NCBI GenBank assembly: GCA_033812795.1
Contig: JAPXSY010000008.1
Location: 1 to 64,000 of the forward strand
DNA length: 64,000 nt
Source: JAPXSY01 sp033812795
Lineage (GTDB): Bacteria > Verrucomicrobiota > Kiritimatiellia > RFP12 > UBA1067
Reading direction: 5' to 3'
Positions 16,765 through 25,560 of the stretch are shown piece after piece; within the stretch, counting starts at the first letter, position 1; the number at the start of each line of letters is the position of its first letter. Under the pieces are notes generated by a model. The model worked only from the letters and a program-made list of their open reading frames with translations. It had not been told where the DNA came from and did no database searches. The translations under genes were made by a program, and so were the position numbers.

Positions 16765-19470
16765 TCAGTGCACACGCAAGATGAATCCGTTCACCGCCTG
16801 ATATTCGGCGCAACCGATGTCGGGCAGACCGTTCTGCGGGCTAATGCGCGGTTGCGCATTGTTGCGCGTGACGATCACGCCGACGTCCATCGTTTTGCCG
16901 CGCACGGAAATCGTCGCCGCCGGCGCTTCGCTCCAGGTTCCGTCGCCCATGTCGAGCGGCCCGTCCTTCGCTCCGTCGCCCATCCAGTCCAACTTCAGGC
17001 CGTTGTCGACCAGAACGCTCGCTTTCCTGCCGATGCGCCATTCGCCGTTTTCCGCATCCGCATAGAACGGCTCGCCGTTCGCCGCCGTCAGGTTATGGTA
17101 GTCGCCCGGCGTGAGGCCCGTGCCGATCTCGTCGTAGCAGTACGATACCTTCGTCGAGACGTTCTTGAACTTGTCCGGAATACCGGGCTTGTCCTCGTTC
17201 TCGCCGTTCTTCCAGAAGACGCAGTTCGTGAAGGCCATCTTTTGAACCGTCCCCGGAACCGAATAGTCGAGCGCCGTGCACCAGACCGCCCCGCGCGACA
17301 CATGGTTCTTCACGAACGTGCAGGCCTCCGCCACACAGTCGGCCTTGTTCGTCTCGATCGAGCCGCCGAGGACGCACGCGCCCGTGTTATTTGCAAAGAA
17401 ACAATTTTGCAACACGCTGCCGGTGTCGTAGGACCCGTAGAAGACCGTTCCGTAGCTGTTGTTGGCGTTGTCGCCCCCGATGTTGCGGACAAACCAGCAG
17501 TCACGGACGACAGCGCCGCCACCGCGGAACTCGATCGCGCCAGACCCGCACCGATCACTACTGTCCGTTGACCAGTTCGCGTCGAAGACGACGTTGGAGA
17601 CGAGGCATGCACCGTTCAGGAAGAAGCCGCCTCCGTGGGTGTTGTACGACCCGTTACCGCGCACGACGCCGCCAAGGAACACCCCCGCTTCGATCACGCC
17701 CGCGCCGCCGCCCGCGTCCCAGTAGGTCCCCAGATTCCGGTTGCCCTCCAGAAGGCAGTTGACAGCCCGTTGCGACGCGTTTCGCAGGTAGAGGCCGCCA
17801 CCCGGATACGCGCCCGACCAGGCGAAGAACACCGTATTGCTGGAGATCGTGCAGTCAATGACGGCCGACGCCGACTCCAAGTTGACGCCTGCGGCAGAGC
17901 ACGGGGCGGAATTGCCCGTGACGAGCGAGCGGGAAAGCGTCGACGCACCCATTAGCGCGACGCCAGCGCCATGGCTGACGTTGCAGCTCGACGTCTGCTT
18001 CGGCCCGTTCGTGATCATATTGTTGTGAATGTAGCAGTCGGTCGCCGACGATTCGTTGAGCATCAGGCCGCCGCCACGGAAAGCGCCGGTCGCCCACCAC
18101 ATCGATTCGCACATCTGGTTGTTGACCGCGAGGCAGCCGCTGACCTCAAGGCGCGAAACGGTCGAGCGCTCGGCGTAGACGCCGCCGCCGTAGAACGCCG
18201 TCTTGCCCGTTGTGTCCATGTCGTTCGAGATGACGCAATCCTTCACGAGCGCGTCGACGAGCGTCGACTTGTAAAGATAGACCCCGCCGCCGCGCAGAGC
18301 CTTCTCCACGCCGCCGTTGACGCAGCCGCAGACGATCATGTTGCTCGCGACCGAACCCTCCGCGATGAGCGCGAGGCCGCCGCCGCAGTACGTCGTTCCG
18401 TTCACGTAGTTGGTCGCGTTCCTCACCGTCAGCCCCGAAACGGAGATGCCGGAGCCCTTCACAACGACGCCCGCCGATGTTCCGCCCGCGTCGATCACCG
18501 TCGCCTCGGCATCGTCCGAGTCGCCGAAGAGCCGGGTGTTCGTCATCTCCATCAGGAGGGGCGAGGTGATCCGGTAGACGTGCGGCGCGGCCTTCGTCCC
18601 GCCCGTCACCTTGATCCGGTCGGTCGGGAACGCGGCGGCAACCGTCGCGACGAGCGCCGTGCCCGCCTCCTCGTCTGTATCGTAATCGGCGCGGTCGACG
18701 ACACGCACGTTGGACGGTACGGAAGGATCGGTCGCGAACGCCGTCGCGCCACAGTTCGGCCAGAATTTGGCGTCCACCGTATCATAAAAGCCGAAGTACT
18801 TCGTCGGCACCATCGCGTTGTCATCGCGCGCCGGCACAAATTCGTGGATCAGCGTTCCGTTCGCGTCGTACGCGCGCAGGTAGTAGATGCGGCCCGCCAT
18901 GCAGTTGTTGGCGCCGAAGGTCGAAGAAGGCGAAAGCGAGTTGCCCAGCTCGTGCCTGCAGAAGATCGCGAGCGGGCTCCCCGCCGTGAACGAAGTGTGC
19001 TCGCGCGTGTTCCAGCGTTCCCCGTCATCGACGCACCACTTCTTGAGTTCAACGTTGACGTCGACCTCGTAGTCGGTCAGAAGATCGGGATAGAAAAACG
19101 GCGCGGAGGACGGCGCGGCCCAGCCGCCCGTCCAACACTGAAGGGCGCCCGGGAGATTCACGCGGTTGTTGCCGCCCTGCCCGAAGCTGAGACAGTAACC
19201 TTTGTCATTGGTCGCTGTGCCGCGTGCGCAGAAGACACCGGGCGAGTTCCAAGTGCCGACCTGATTGACGCGGAACTTGCAAACGATACGGTGATTCCAT
19301 TCCGGCACATAGTCCGTATAGACCCACTGGCCGCCGTTGTAAGTCGATTCGACATACGGCAGCTCGGTGTAGCCGCCCGGCAAGGCCGCAGGCGTCACAT
19401 CACCGAAAGCTGGCAGAAGACGAGCCCCTGTCAACGCACAAGCCGTCAGCAACAACATGTGTTTCATCAT
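16765..19470 (-). CDS. Secreted LamG-like plus right-handed beta-helix protein 2
   Basis: 901 aa from the ATG at 19470. The ATG at 19488 overlaps the upstream stop, but its first codons encode the Shine-Dalgarno tract GAAAGGAAG. Residues 1-23 are a signal peptide. Residues about 28-240 start GGYTELPYVEST and run through strands such as IVCKFRVNQVGTW and YYLRAYDANGTLIHEFVPA; this is the LamG/concanavalin-like surface domain common in gut Verrucomicrobiota, with a substrate-binding role likely. Residues about 280-830 are a parallel beta-helix with GGG(V/L)YL turns and S/C/N ladders. The end has LDWMGDG, PLDMGDGTW, LPDIGCAE and a tail ending ILRVH. It sits between giants D and C. It is the only one of the five beta-helix proteins with the extra LamG domain. 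Confidence 0.82.
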   Translation of the reverse strand: MMKHMLLLTACALTGARLLPAFGDVTPAALPGGYTELPYVESTYNGGQWVYTDYVPEWNHRIVCKFRVNQVGTWNSPGVFCARGTATNDKGYCLSFGQGGNNRVNLPGALQCWTGGWAAPSSAPFFYPDLLTDYEVDVNVELKKWCVDDGERWNTREHTSFTAGSPLAIFCRHELGNSLSPSSTFGANNCMAGRIYYLRAYDANGTLIHEFVPARDDNAMVPTKYFGFYDTVDAKFWPNCGATAFATDPSVPSNVRVVDRADYDTDEEAGTALVATVAAAFPTDRIKVTGGTKAAPHVYRITSPLLMEMTNTRLFGDSDDAEATVIDAGGTSAGVVVKGSGISVSGLTVRNATNYVNGTTYCGGGLALIAEGSVASNMIVCGCVNGGVEKALRGGGVYLYKSTLVDALVKDCVISNDMDTTGKTAFYGGGVYAERSTVSRLEVSGCLAVNNQMCESMWWATGAFRGGGLMLNESSATDCYIHNNMITNGPKQTSSCNVSHGAGVALMGASTLSRSLVTGNSAPCSAAGVNLESASAVIDCTISSNTVFFAWSGAYPGGGLYLRNASQRAVNCLLEGNRNLGTYWDAGGGAGVIEAGVFLGGVVRGNGSYNTHGGGFFLNGACLVSNVVFDANWSTDSSDRCGSGAIEFRGGGAVVRDCWFVRNIGGDNANNSYGTVFYGSYDTGSVLQNCFFANNTGACVLGGSIETNKADCVAEACTFVKNHVSRGAVWCTALDYSVPGTVQKMAFTNCVFWKNGENEDKPGIPDKFKNVSTKVSYCYDEIGTGLTPGDYHNLTAANGEPFYADAENGEWRIGRKASVLVDNGLKLDWMGDGAKDGPLDMGDGTWSEAPAATISVRGKTMDVGVIVTRNNAQPRISPQNGLPDIGCAEYQAVNGFILRVH

Positions 19471-19484
19471 CCGCTTCCTTTCTG

Positions 19485-22400
19485 TCATTCCGATAAAGCA
19501 ACGCCGATGCCGCCGGCACGTTGCAAGGACTTCTTAGCGTGTTCTTCGATCGGCCGGCCAACGATCCAGCCGAGCAGCGCATCTCCGAACGCGCGGTTCT
19601 CGTACCAATCGGAGAACGCGAACCTGTTCTCGAGGAAGACGACGCGGCCCGTGCCGAGGACGTTCTCCTGAAGGACGAAGACGGCCACATCGTGATTGCG
19701 TACCATCCGGACGGGGGCGACCTGACGCGCGGCATCCCACTTCGCGAATGAGCGCTCGGTGGCCTGAAACCGGCCGAAGCCGCCCTTCTTCACGGCGAGA
19801 TTCCCGGCGAACGGATGGTTCGTCTCCGATGTCCAGACCGTGTTCTCGTCGCCCAGCTTCGGCGCGGGATGCGCGTACGGGTCGAAGACGCCGATCTCCT
19901 TCAGAAACGCGCGCGTCTGCGGTCCGGCCGGGGAGCGGTCGAAGAGGATCGTCCCGCCGCGCTTCAGGAGCGCTTTCAGCTCGTCGGCGCAACTGACGAA
20001 GACGTCGTCGACGGTCTTCTTTTCATCTGCGGAAAGCGTGCCGAGCGAGGAGAAATGGATGTAGGTCGCTGTTGAGAGGGCCCGGGCGAGGACGGGCGGA
20101 TAGCAGTCGGCCGGCGTCACGGGCGTCACATCGATCATCGCCTCGCGCGAACGGCGGATCGCGGTCGGGTTTCCCTTCCCATCGCCGCGCGTGAATTCGA
20201 CAGCCTTCGCCGGGACGAACGAAGGGTCATCGTTCACCTGGGCCGGGATTCCGTTCGGACGCGCGGCGGCAACCGCAGGGCCGTTCCAGACGGCCGTCTT
20301 CGTTTCGGGAACCGCCGTGAACGTTTCATCGCCGATCAGGTAGAAGCCGCACTGTCGCGGCCCGATCGCGATGTCGAAACCGTTCGTGTAGGGGAAGCGC
20401 ACACCCGTCTTCACGTCGAGGACGTAGAGAGAAGGTCCCGACCTCAACGCTTTCGCGATCGTCACCCGTCCCGCGTCGGCCTTGTCGCCCGCATTGTGGA
20501 CACCGAGCAGCATTCCGTCGGAACCGGACTGCAACACACCGTCGAGCGACGAAGCGCCGTCTATGCGGTGCGGCATCGGCCCGGCCAGAGCCTCGATGGC
20601 GGCGGCAACCTCGCGAATCGTCTTCTCATCCCGTTTCGCAAGTCCGTCCGTCCGGACTTTCTCATACCAGAGGATCTTACCCTTGCCGAGCGGCGTGATC
20701 ACGCCGTCCTTGAGGCCAAGCGACTTGATGACGGTGTTCCCGGCGGTTTTCGCTTCGAGAATGGCCGTTCCGCCAGCCTTCACGTAGGCGACAAGTTCCT
20801 TGGCGAGCGCGTCCGAGAAGACGTCGTCCTCCGGCACGTAGACGATCCGGTACTTCGCCAGCGCCTTCGCCGTGAAGAACGGGTTCATCACAAAGTCGAA
20901 GTCGAGGTTGCGGATCTCGCCCAGTGCGCGGCAGCGGCCATCCTGCTCGGCACGGTTGAAGTAGGGCCGGTCTTTTGGCTGTCCGTGACGGCCCTTGCGG
21001 ATGTCCTCGCGGTAGCAGACGGAATCGCGGAAGACGCCGAGGTAACGGACGGGCGCCATCCGCGCGGCCTTCTCGCCGAGGCGCGTATACTCGGCGAAGC
21101 GGTAGAAGTCGGCCGCGATCTCGCTCTGTTCGCGCGAGAAGTTCTCGTAGCTCTGGTTCTCGTGGCTGAAGCCGTTCACGCCGCATATGAACGGCAGCTC
21201 GATCTCCTTGATGCGGTGCATCGCGTCCGGCTTCATGAAGTAATAGTGGTGATGGACCGTCCGCCCCGCTTCGTTGTCGAAGAGCGCACGCATGCGCTTG
21301 GCGACGTGCTTGCAGCGCGAGAAGTCGAGCCCCGAGAGCATCTCGACGACGACCGTGTCGAAACTGCCGATCTGCTCGGACATGAAGATCTCACGGCTCA
21401 GTTCGCCGTTCTCCGAATTGTAGACGAGAACCGGGAGGTCCGGCCGCGCCTTCTTCGCCGCGTCGTAGAACGCCTTGACGAGCACGCGGGCCTTGTCCTG
21501 CCAGGCGAAGAATTCGTCTGGGTCCTTCCAGTTCCAGTAGTCGTTGTGCTTCTCGCGCTTCACGTCCTGGGGCAGGATGACCTGCTCCTGGCCCTCGAAG
21601 TTGTTGTAGATGACGTCCACGCCGCCGACCTCGGCCATCCGGAGGTGCAGATCGAGCGCCGTCCTCTGGATATCGGCGTCGAACTTGGTGTCGAACTCGC
21701 GCCCGTACATACCGGGGATGAAGTCACCGCACTGCTTGACGACGAGTCCCTTCGCGTGCGCGGCGTTCGCCATCTCGAGGAAGTCCGTGCCGCGATACTG
21801 ATCCGGATCCCAGCCCGTGAAACGCTTGCGGCAGTCCGGTGCGACGAGCGGACGGTTCGCCTGCCGCTCGAGGTCGCGGTAGAGCTTCTCCGTCAGCGGC
21901 ATGTCCCACCAAAAGTACCCGCCGACGCGGATACCCGTCACCCCGTACGACCGCAGGTGGTCGACGATGTTCGACGCCCACGCCGGATCCGGCAGCGGCT
22001 TGCCCGACCGCCAGCCGTGGCCCGAATCCTTGCCACAGTTGATATCCGCGATGAAGTCGCGGTCGAGGCGCGGCCGCACGTACGGATATTCCGCGTACGG
22101 CTGCGCCGCACCGACGGACACCGTCAGCGGCGTTTTCCGCCGCAGGTATTCGCGCCGCACGTCGAGCGCCTGGCCCGGAAGCGCCACGAGCGAACCCGAA
22201 CCGGTCACCGGCGCGTCCTTCCGCGCCTTGTGCGCAAAGGTAAGGCGCGTCCATTCGCCGAAGGCCTGTCCGCTGCCGTTATACCAGAGCCCCTGCAGCG
22301 CGGGACGGTCGAAGAGAAGCCCGCAGACGCTGGGCGACCGCTTCGAGGCGATCGCGTACCAACCTTCGCCGAACCACGGCGCCATCTCGAAGCGGGGCTG

Positions 22401-23315
22401 CGGGATCGAGTCGGTCGGGCTGTCCAGCGCAGCATCGAACGTGAGGAGCCTGCCGGTCGCGCCCGGATAGACGAACTTGTCGTAGGCGACGCCGCCGCCC
22501 ACCGCCCAGGCGACGTTGAGTTCGCAGCGGTCGCCCTTCTTCAGCGCGTACGCCCAGTCGACGCGCGGCTGGTCAGCGTAGACCGAAAGCGTGACCGCGC
22601 CGTTCGTCCCCTCGAAGCGGACGCGCTTCACGAAGGCGTTGTCCTCGGTGACGACGCCGTCGGACCAGTCCGTCGCGCCGCCCAACGTCATCTCAAGCCC
22701 GTTCCACGCCCACTGGGTCGCACGCTCGAGCAGCTCATTCGAGGCGTCCGTGCCCATGATGCGCAGCTTCCTGAGGAATCCGCCCGTCACATGCTTCTTG
22801 TCGATCGTGACATCCAGCACGCCATTCAGAATGCGCACCTCGTTCGCAGTCTCGGACATCATCAGCGCCGTTACCGGTGTCTCGCGCTTCGCCGCCGGAT
22901 TGCCCCAGTAGACGAGGAACGGCTTGTTCTCGTGGATCCTGAGCGGCGTCTGGAAAAGCAGCCTGACGGCCGCAGGTTCTTGGCCTTGACCTTCCGCTTT
23001 GCCCTTCTCGCAAACGCACGGCACGACCGTCTCCCAAGGCGTCACCACGCGCACTTCGTCCGGGTTCACCTTCTCGCCGAAGTCGACCACGCAATCGACG
23101 ACCGCCTTCGGCTCCGGGACATCCGCATGGGAAGAGACGAGAATCGGCGCGCGGCGCTTCCAGGCCGCGTTCCACCACGGGCGGGAGGCCATGCCCGTCA
23201 GATACGCCGTGTTCGTGACGCCCGCGACCGGCACGTCGAGAATCGTTTTCATCCCCGCTTCGACGCACGGCAGAACAGCCGCGAGCGCCAGCCCCATCGC
23301 CAGACTTCTCTTCAC
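19485..23315 (-). CDS. Giant secreted enzyme D (paralogue of giant A)
   Basis: 1,276 aa from a GTG at 23315 (MKRSLAMGLALAAVLPCVEA). The open frame runs 47 codons further upstream into the preceding gene without signal-peptide character, so the GTG is preferred, although its Shine-Dalgarno (AGGGA) is about 11 bases away. An ATG at 23297 is the alternative. Family parts: SRPWWNAAWKRRAPILVS and NKPFLVYWGNPAA; sandwich motif NGVLDVTIDKKH; barrel glutamates E635 (NSENGE), E658 (VVEML) and E719 (NGFSHE), plus FEGQEQVILP near 575; GATase-like YRIVYVPEDDVF; second Rossmann-like region with GGTILFDRSPAGP and IGVFDPY. The tail GGIGVALSE is the family end. It follows beta-helix protein 3 by 28 bases, repeating the beta-helix-then-giant order. 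Confidence 0.82.
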   Translation of the reverse strand: MKRSLAMGLALAAVLPCVEAGMKTILDVPVAGVTNTAYLTGMASRPWWNAAWKRRAPILVSSHADVPEPKAVVDCVVDFGEKVNPDEVRVVTPWETVVPCVCEKGKAEGQGQEPAAVRLLFQTPLRIHENKPFLVYWGNPAAKRETPVTALMMSETANEVRILNGVLDVTIDKKHVTGGFLRKLRIMGTDASNELLERATQWAWNGLEMTLGGATDWSDGVVTEDNAFVKRVRFEGTNGAVTLSVYADQPRVDWAYALKKGDRCELNVAWAVGGGVAYDKFVYPGATGRLLTFDAALDSPTDSIPQPRFEMAPWFGEGWYAIASKRSPSVCGLLFDRPALQGLWYNGSGQAFGEWTRLTFAHKARKDAPVTGSGSLVALPGQALDVRREYLRRKTPLTVSVGAAQPYAEYPYVRPRLDRDFIADINCGKDSGHGWRSGKPLPDPAWASNIVDHLRSYGVTGIRVGGYFWWDMPLTEKLYRDLERQANRPLVAPDCRKRFTGWDPDQYRGTDFLEMANAAHAKGLVVKQCGDFIPGMYGREFDTKFDADIQRTALDLHLRMAEVGGVDVIYNNFEGQEQVILPQDVKREKHNDYWNWKDPDEFFAWQDKARVLVKAFYDAAKKARPDLPVLVYNSENGELSREIFMSEQIGSFDTVVVEMLSGLDFSRCKHVAKRMRALFDNEAGRTVHHHYYFMKPDAMHRIKEIELPFICGVNGFSHENQSYENFSREQSEIAADFYRFAEYTRLGEKAARMAPVRYLGVFRDSVCYREDIRKGRHGQPKDRPYFNRAEQDGRCRALGEIRNLDFDFVMNPFFTAKALAKYRIVYVPEDDVFSDALAKELVAYVKAGGTAILEAKTAGNTVIKSLGLKDGVITPLGKGKILWYEKVRTDGLAKRDEKTIREVAAAIEALAGPMPHRIDGASSLDGVLQSGSDGMLLGVHNAGDKADAGRVTIAKALRSGPSLYVLDVKTGVRFPYTNGFDIAIGPRQCGFYLIGDETFTAVPETKTAVWNGPAVAAARPNGIPAQVNDDPSFVPAKAVEFTRGDGKGNPTAIRRSREAMIDVTPVTPADCYPPVLARALSTATYIHFSSLGTLSADEKKTVDDVFVSCADELKALLKRGGTILFDRSPAGPQTRAFLKEIGVFDPYAHPAPKLGDENTVWTSETNHPFAGNLAVKKGGFGRFQATERSFAKWDAARQVAPVRMVRNHDVAVFVLQENVLGTGRVVFLENRFAFSDWYENRAFGDALLGWIVGRPIEEHAKKSLQRAGGIGVALSE

Positions 23316-23343
23316 CCCATTCCGCGTCCCTGTTTCCCGATTC

Positions 23344-25332
23344 CTACTTGATATACATGACGTCGGCCGTACCGTAATGCTCGAACGCGCCGATGTCGGG
23401 AGCGTCCGCGCCGCCCGTGTAGCGCGGGTAACGTCGGCCGAATCTGACCGCGACACCGTAGTCTGCGACCTTTTCGATCATATAGGTGCCCGCACCCGCA
23501 TCGCACGCCGTCCAGTCAGCCGAACCGTCCTGGGTCTTCATCCAGTCGAGGACGAGCCCCTTCCCCCGGAGCGGCGACGCCCCGCGGAGCGTCAGGTTCG
23601 TCTCAGCGAGATTCCGGAACCCCGGCTCGCCGACGATCGTTCCCGCGAGGTTGCCGTTGAGGATGTTGCCGTCCCCGTCCTTCGGGAGCGTCGTCGCGAC
23701 CTGATCGTAGCAGTTCGAGACATGCTCCGGCTTGTCGGTCGCGAAGGCCGGCGGGAGGCCGCCGTTCTTGTAACCGTGGAAAAGCGTGTTGCGGACGACG
23801 ACATTCGTCTCGCGCTTACTCCCCGCTCCGATGGCGTAGTATTCCGTGTCCGAGGCGACAAAGGTGCAGTTGTCGATCTCCGGCCCGGTGGCGGTGTAAG
23901 ACGAATAGAACGGGCACGACCCCGTGTTCCCGACGAAGACGCAGTTGCGGATGTGCGCGCGGTAGGTTGGAAGAGGCGAACCGTCGAACTGAAGGACCGC
24001 CTTGCCGTCCGTCACCGTGTGATTGACGAACCAGCAGCTTTCGAACACGAACGGGGTCGAACCGCCGCGCTGGACACGCGCGGCCTTCCCCTCGCCCCAC
24101 TTTCCCGTCGCATTCGCCTCGAAGACGCAGTTCGAGAACCAGCCCGCCGAACCGCCCGTGAGCCATCCTCCTCCGCCGCCGCCGGAGGTGTTCCGGTGGA
24201 AGACGCACCCCGTCGCCGCAGGCCCCCCCGTGCCGGCGCCGCCCGATCCGACGGCTTCGTTGTCAATGATCAACGAGTCGCGCAGACCGCCCGAGGGATA
24301 GTTGATGTGGAAGACTCCGCCGGCATCGCCGTACGAATAGTTGTTCGAAACGGTCGATGTGCAGAAAAGTCCGGCGCCCTCGATCGCCACGCCGCCGCCG
24401 GAGGCGTTGCCGCTCGTGTTCGTCACGCATTTTTGGCATGTGTTCAGGTAAACGAGCGAATTGCTGACGATTCCACCGGTTCCCACGTAGAGCCCCCCGC
24501 CATAGCAGCGGGAGCTGTCATCCGTCGGCCGGACCCAGTTGTGGTGGACGCGGCAATTGTCGACGATGCCCGCGTCGCTCACATACAGGCCGCCGCCCAC
24601 GAGTGCTCCCGTACCGCCGCCGACCGACATTGTCTCGGTCGAACAGTTCCGCACCTCGCAACGATAAGCGCGCGATGGCGTATCGGTGCCCCAGGCTTTG
24701 CCACCGATGAAAAGTCCGGCGCCGGCGCCCGTGACCTTCTGCTTCCTATCGTTGAACATCCAGCAGTTCTCGATCAGTGTGTCGAGGACGAGCGAGCTGC
24801 CGTTCGCGTAAACGCCCGCACCGCCGAACGCGGTCATCTCGGCGACGGCTGTGCCCGTGAGGTAGTCGGTACGCGTATCGAAGTGGCAGCCGGTCACGAC
24901 GCAGTTCGAGACAACGGCCGAGCTGCCGTTCACATGGATCCCGCCGCCGCGGTACCACTTGCGGGAATCGACCAGATAGGAGAGCCCGTTCGTCACCGTG
25001 AGGTTGCAGGCGAGCGTATCGGTGCCGCCCACATAGAGGATATTGGTCATGCCGTTGCCCGTGAGGACCGTGTCGCGCGGATTCTCCGTCGAGCCCCTCA
25101 GCGTCAGCGAGCGCGTGAGCCTGATCGGCCCGAGGCCGTCGGCCGAGACATCGTAGTGCGTCGGGGACGCCTGCAGGACGATGGTCGAGCCATCCGGCAC
25201 GTTCACCGTATCGGCGATCGCCGCGCGCAGATCGGTGACCGACGCCACGTTTATTTCGACCGCCGAAGCGGCGAAGGCGAGCAATCCGCAGCCGAGCGCC
25301 GGAAGAACACGAATCACGTTTGTCTCTTTCAT
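23344..25332 (-). CDS. Secreted right-handed beta-helix protein 3
   Basis: 662 aa from the ATG at 25332, with a good AGGAG 7 bases upstream; the 23 earlier in-frame residues lie in the leader. Signal peptide MKETNVIRVLPALGCGLLAFAASA. It opens with SVTDLRAAIADTVNVPDGSTI, a start seen in secreted beta-helix proteins where the first strand caps the helix. Rungs carry repeated GGG(V/I)(H/Y)V and N-C-V/S-N-C ladders. The C-terminus has LDWMKTQDGS, DAPDIGAFE and a tail ending VMYIK. It is the first gene of the minus-strand operon, 105 bases downstream of the predicted promoter. No catalytic residue set is evident. Either a pectate-lyase-like enzyme or an adhesin-like protein would fit. Confidence 0.84.
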   Translation of the reverse strand: MKETNVIRVLPALGCGLLAFAASAVEINVASVTDLRAAIADTVNVPDGSTIVLQASPTHYDVSADGLGPIRLTRSLTLRGSTENPRDTVLTGNGMTNILYVGGTDTLACNLTVTNGLSYLVDSRKWYRGGGIHVNGSSAVVSNCVVTGCHFDTRTDYLTGTAVAEMTAFGGAGVYANGSSLVLDTLIENCWMFNDRKQKVTGAGAGLFIGGKAWGTDTPSRAYRCEVRNCSTETMSVGGGTGALVGGGLYVSDAGIVDNCRVHHNWVRPTDDSSRCYGGGLYVGTGGIVSNSLVYLNTCQKCVTNTSGNASGGGVAIEGAGLFCTSTVSNNYSYGDAGGVFHINYPSGGLRDSLIIDNEAVGSGGAGTGGPAATGCVFHRNTSGGGGGGWLTGGSAGWFSNCVFEANATGKWGEGKAARVQRGGSTPFVFESCWFVNHTVTDGKAVLQFDGSPLPTYRAHIRNCVFVGNTGSCPFYSSYTATGPEIDNCTFVASDTEYYAIGAGSKRETNVVVRNTLFHGYKNGGLPPAFATDKPEHVSNCYDQVATTLPKDGDGNILNGNLAGTIVGEPGFRNLAETNLTLRGASPLRGKGLVLDWMKTQDGSADWTACDAGAGTYMIEKVADYGVAVRFGRRYPRYTGGADAPDIGAFEHYGTADVMYIK

Positions 25333-25436
25333 GTCTTTGCTCCTGTTTTTATTTCCTCTTTTACCCCCCCGCCAGCCAGCAGCCAGCGTTGCGGTTGTCA
25401 TTCCGCATTCCCCCTCTTAAGCAGATTGAATTTTAC

Positions 25437-25464
25437 AGTTTACACCATTCGCAACACAAGTCAA
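25437..25464 (-). promoter_or_regulatory. Promoter of the five-gene minus-strand operon
   Basis: On the minus strand, TTGACT (25464-25459) and TAAACT (25442-25437) are 16 bp apart. This shares the TTGACT -35 of the promoters at 588 and 33063. The leader would be about 95 bases to the ATG at 25332. A TAAAAT seven bases further downstream is an alternative -10. Confidence 0.5.
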
Positions 25465-25504
25465 ACAGCCAACCTGCGGGTGCCTCGGAGAGACGTCGTT
25501 TTGG

Positions 25505-25530
25505 TTTCATGAAGTTTCATGTGCTTCATG
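25505..25530. repeat. Dispersed 24-bp element, copy 2, folding as a hairpin
   Basis: CATGAAG (25508-25514) and CTTCATG (25524-25530) form a perfect 7-bp stem around a 9-base loop. The 24 bases 25505-25528 match 8686-8709 with one change. It lies just past the 3' end of the GH127 gene (minus) and upstream of the operon promoter, where it could end or protect the GH127 transcript. No T-run is present. Confidence 0.7.
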
Positions 25531-25560
25531 GTTCGAACCCCGAGACCCAGATTCGCGCAC

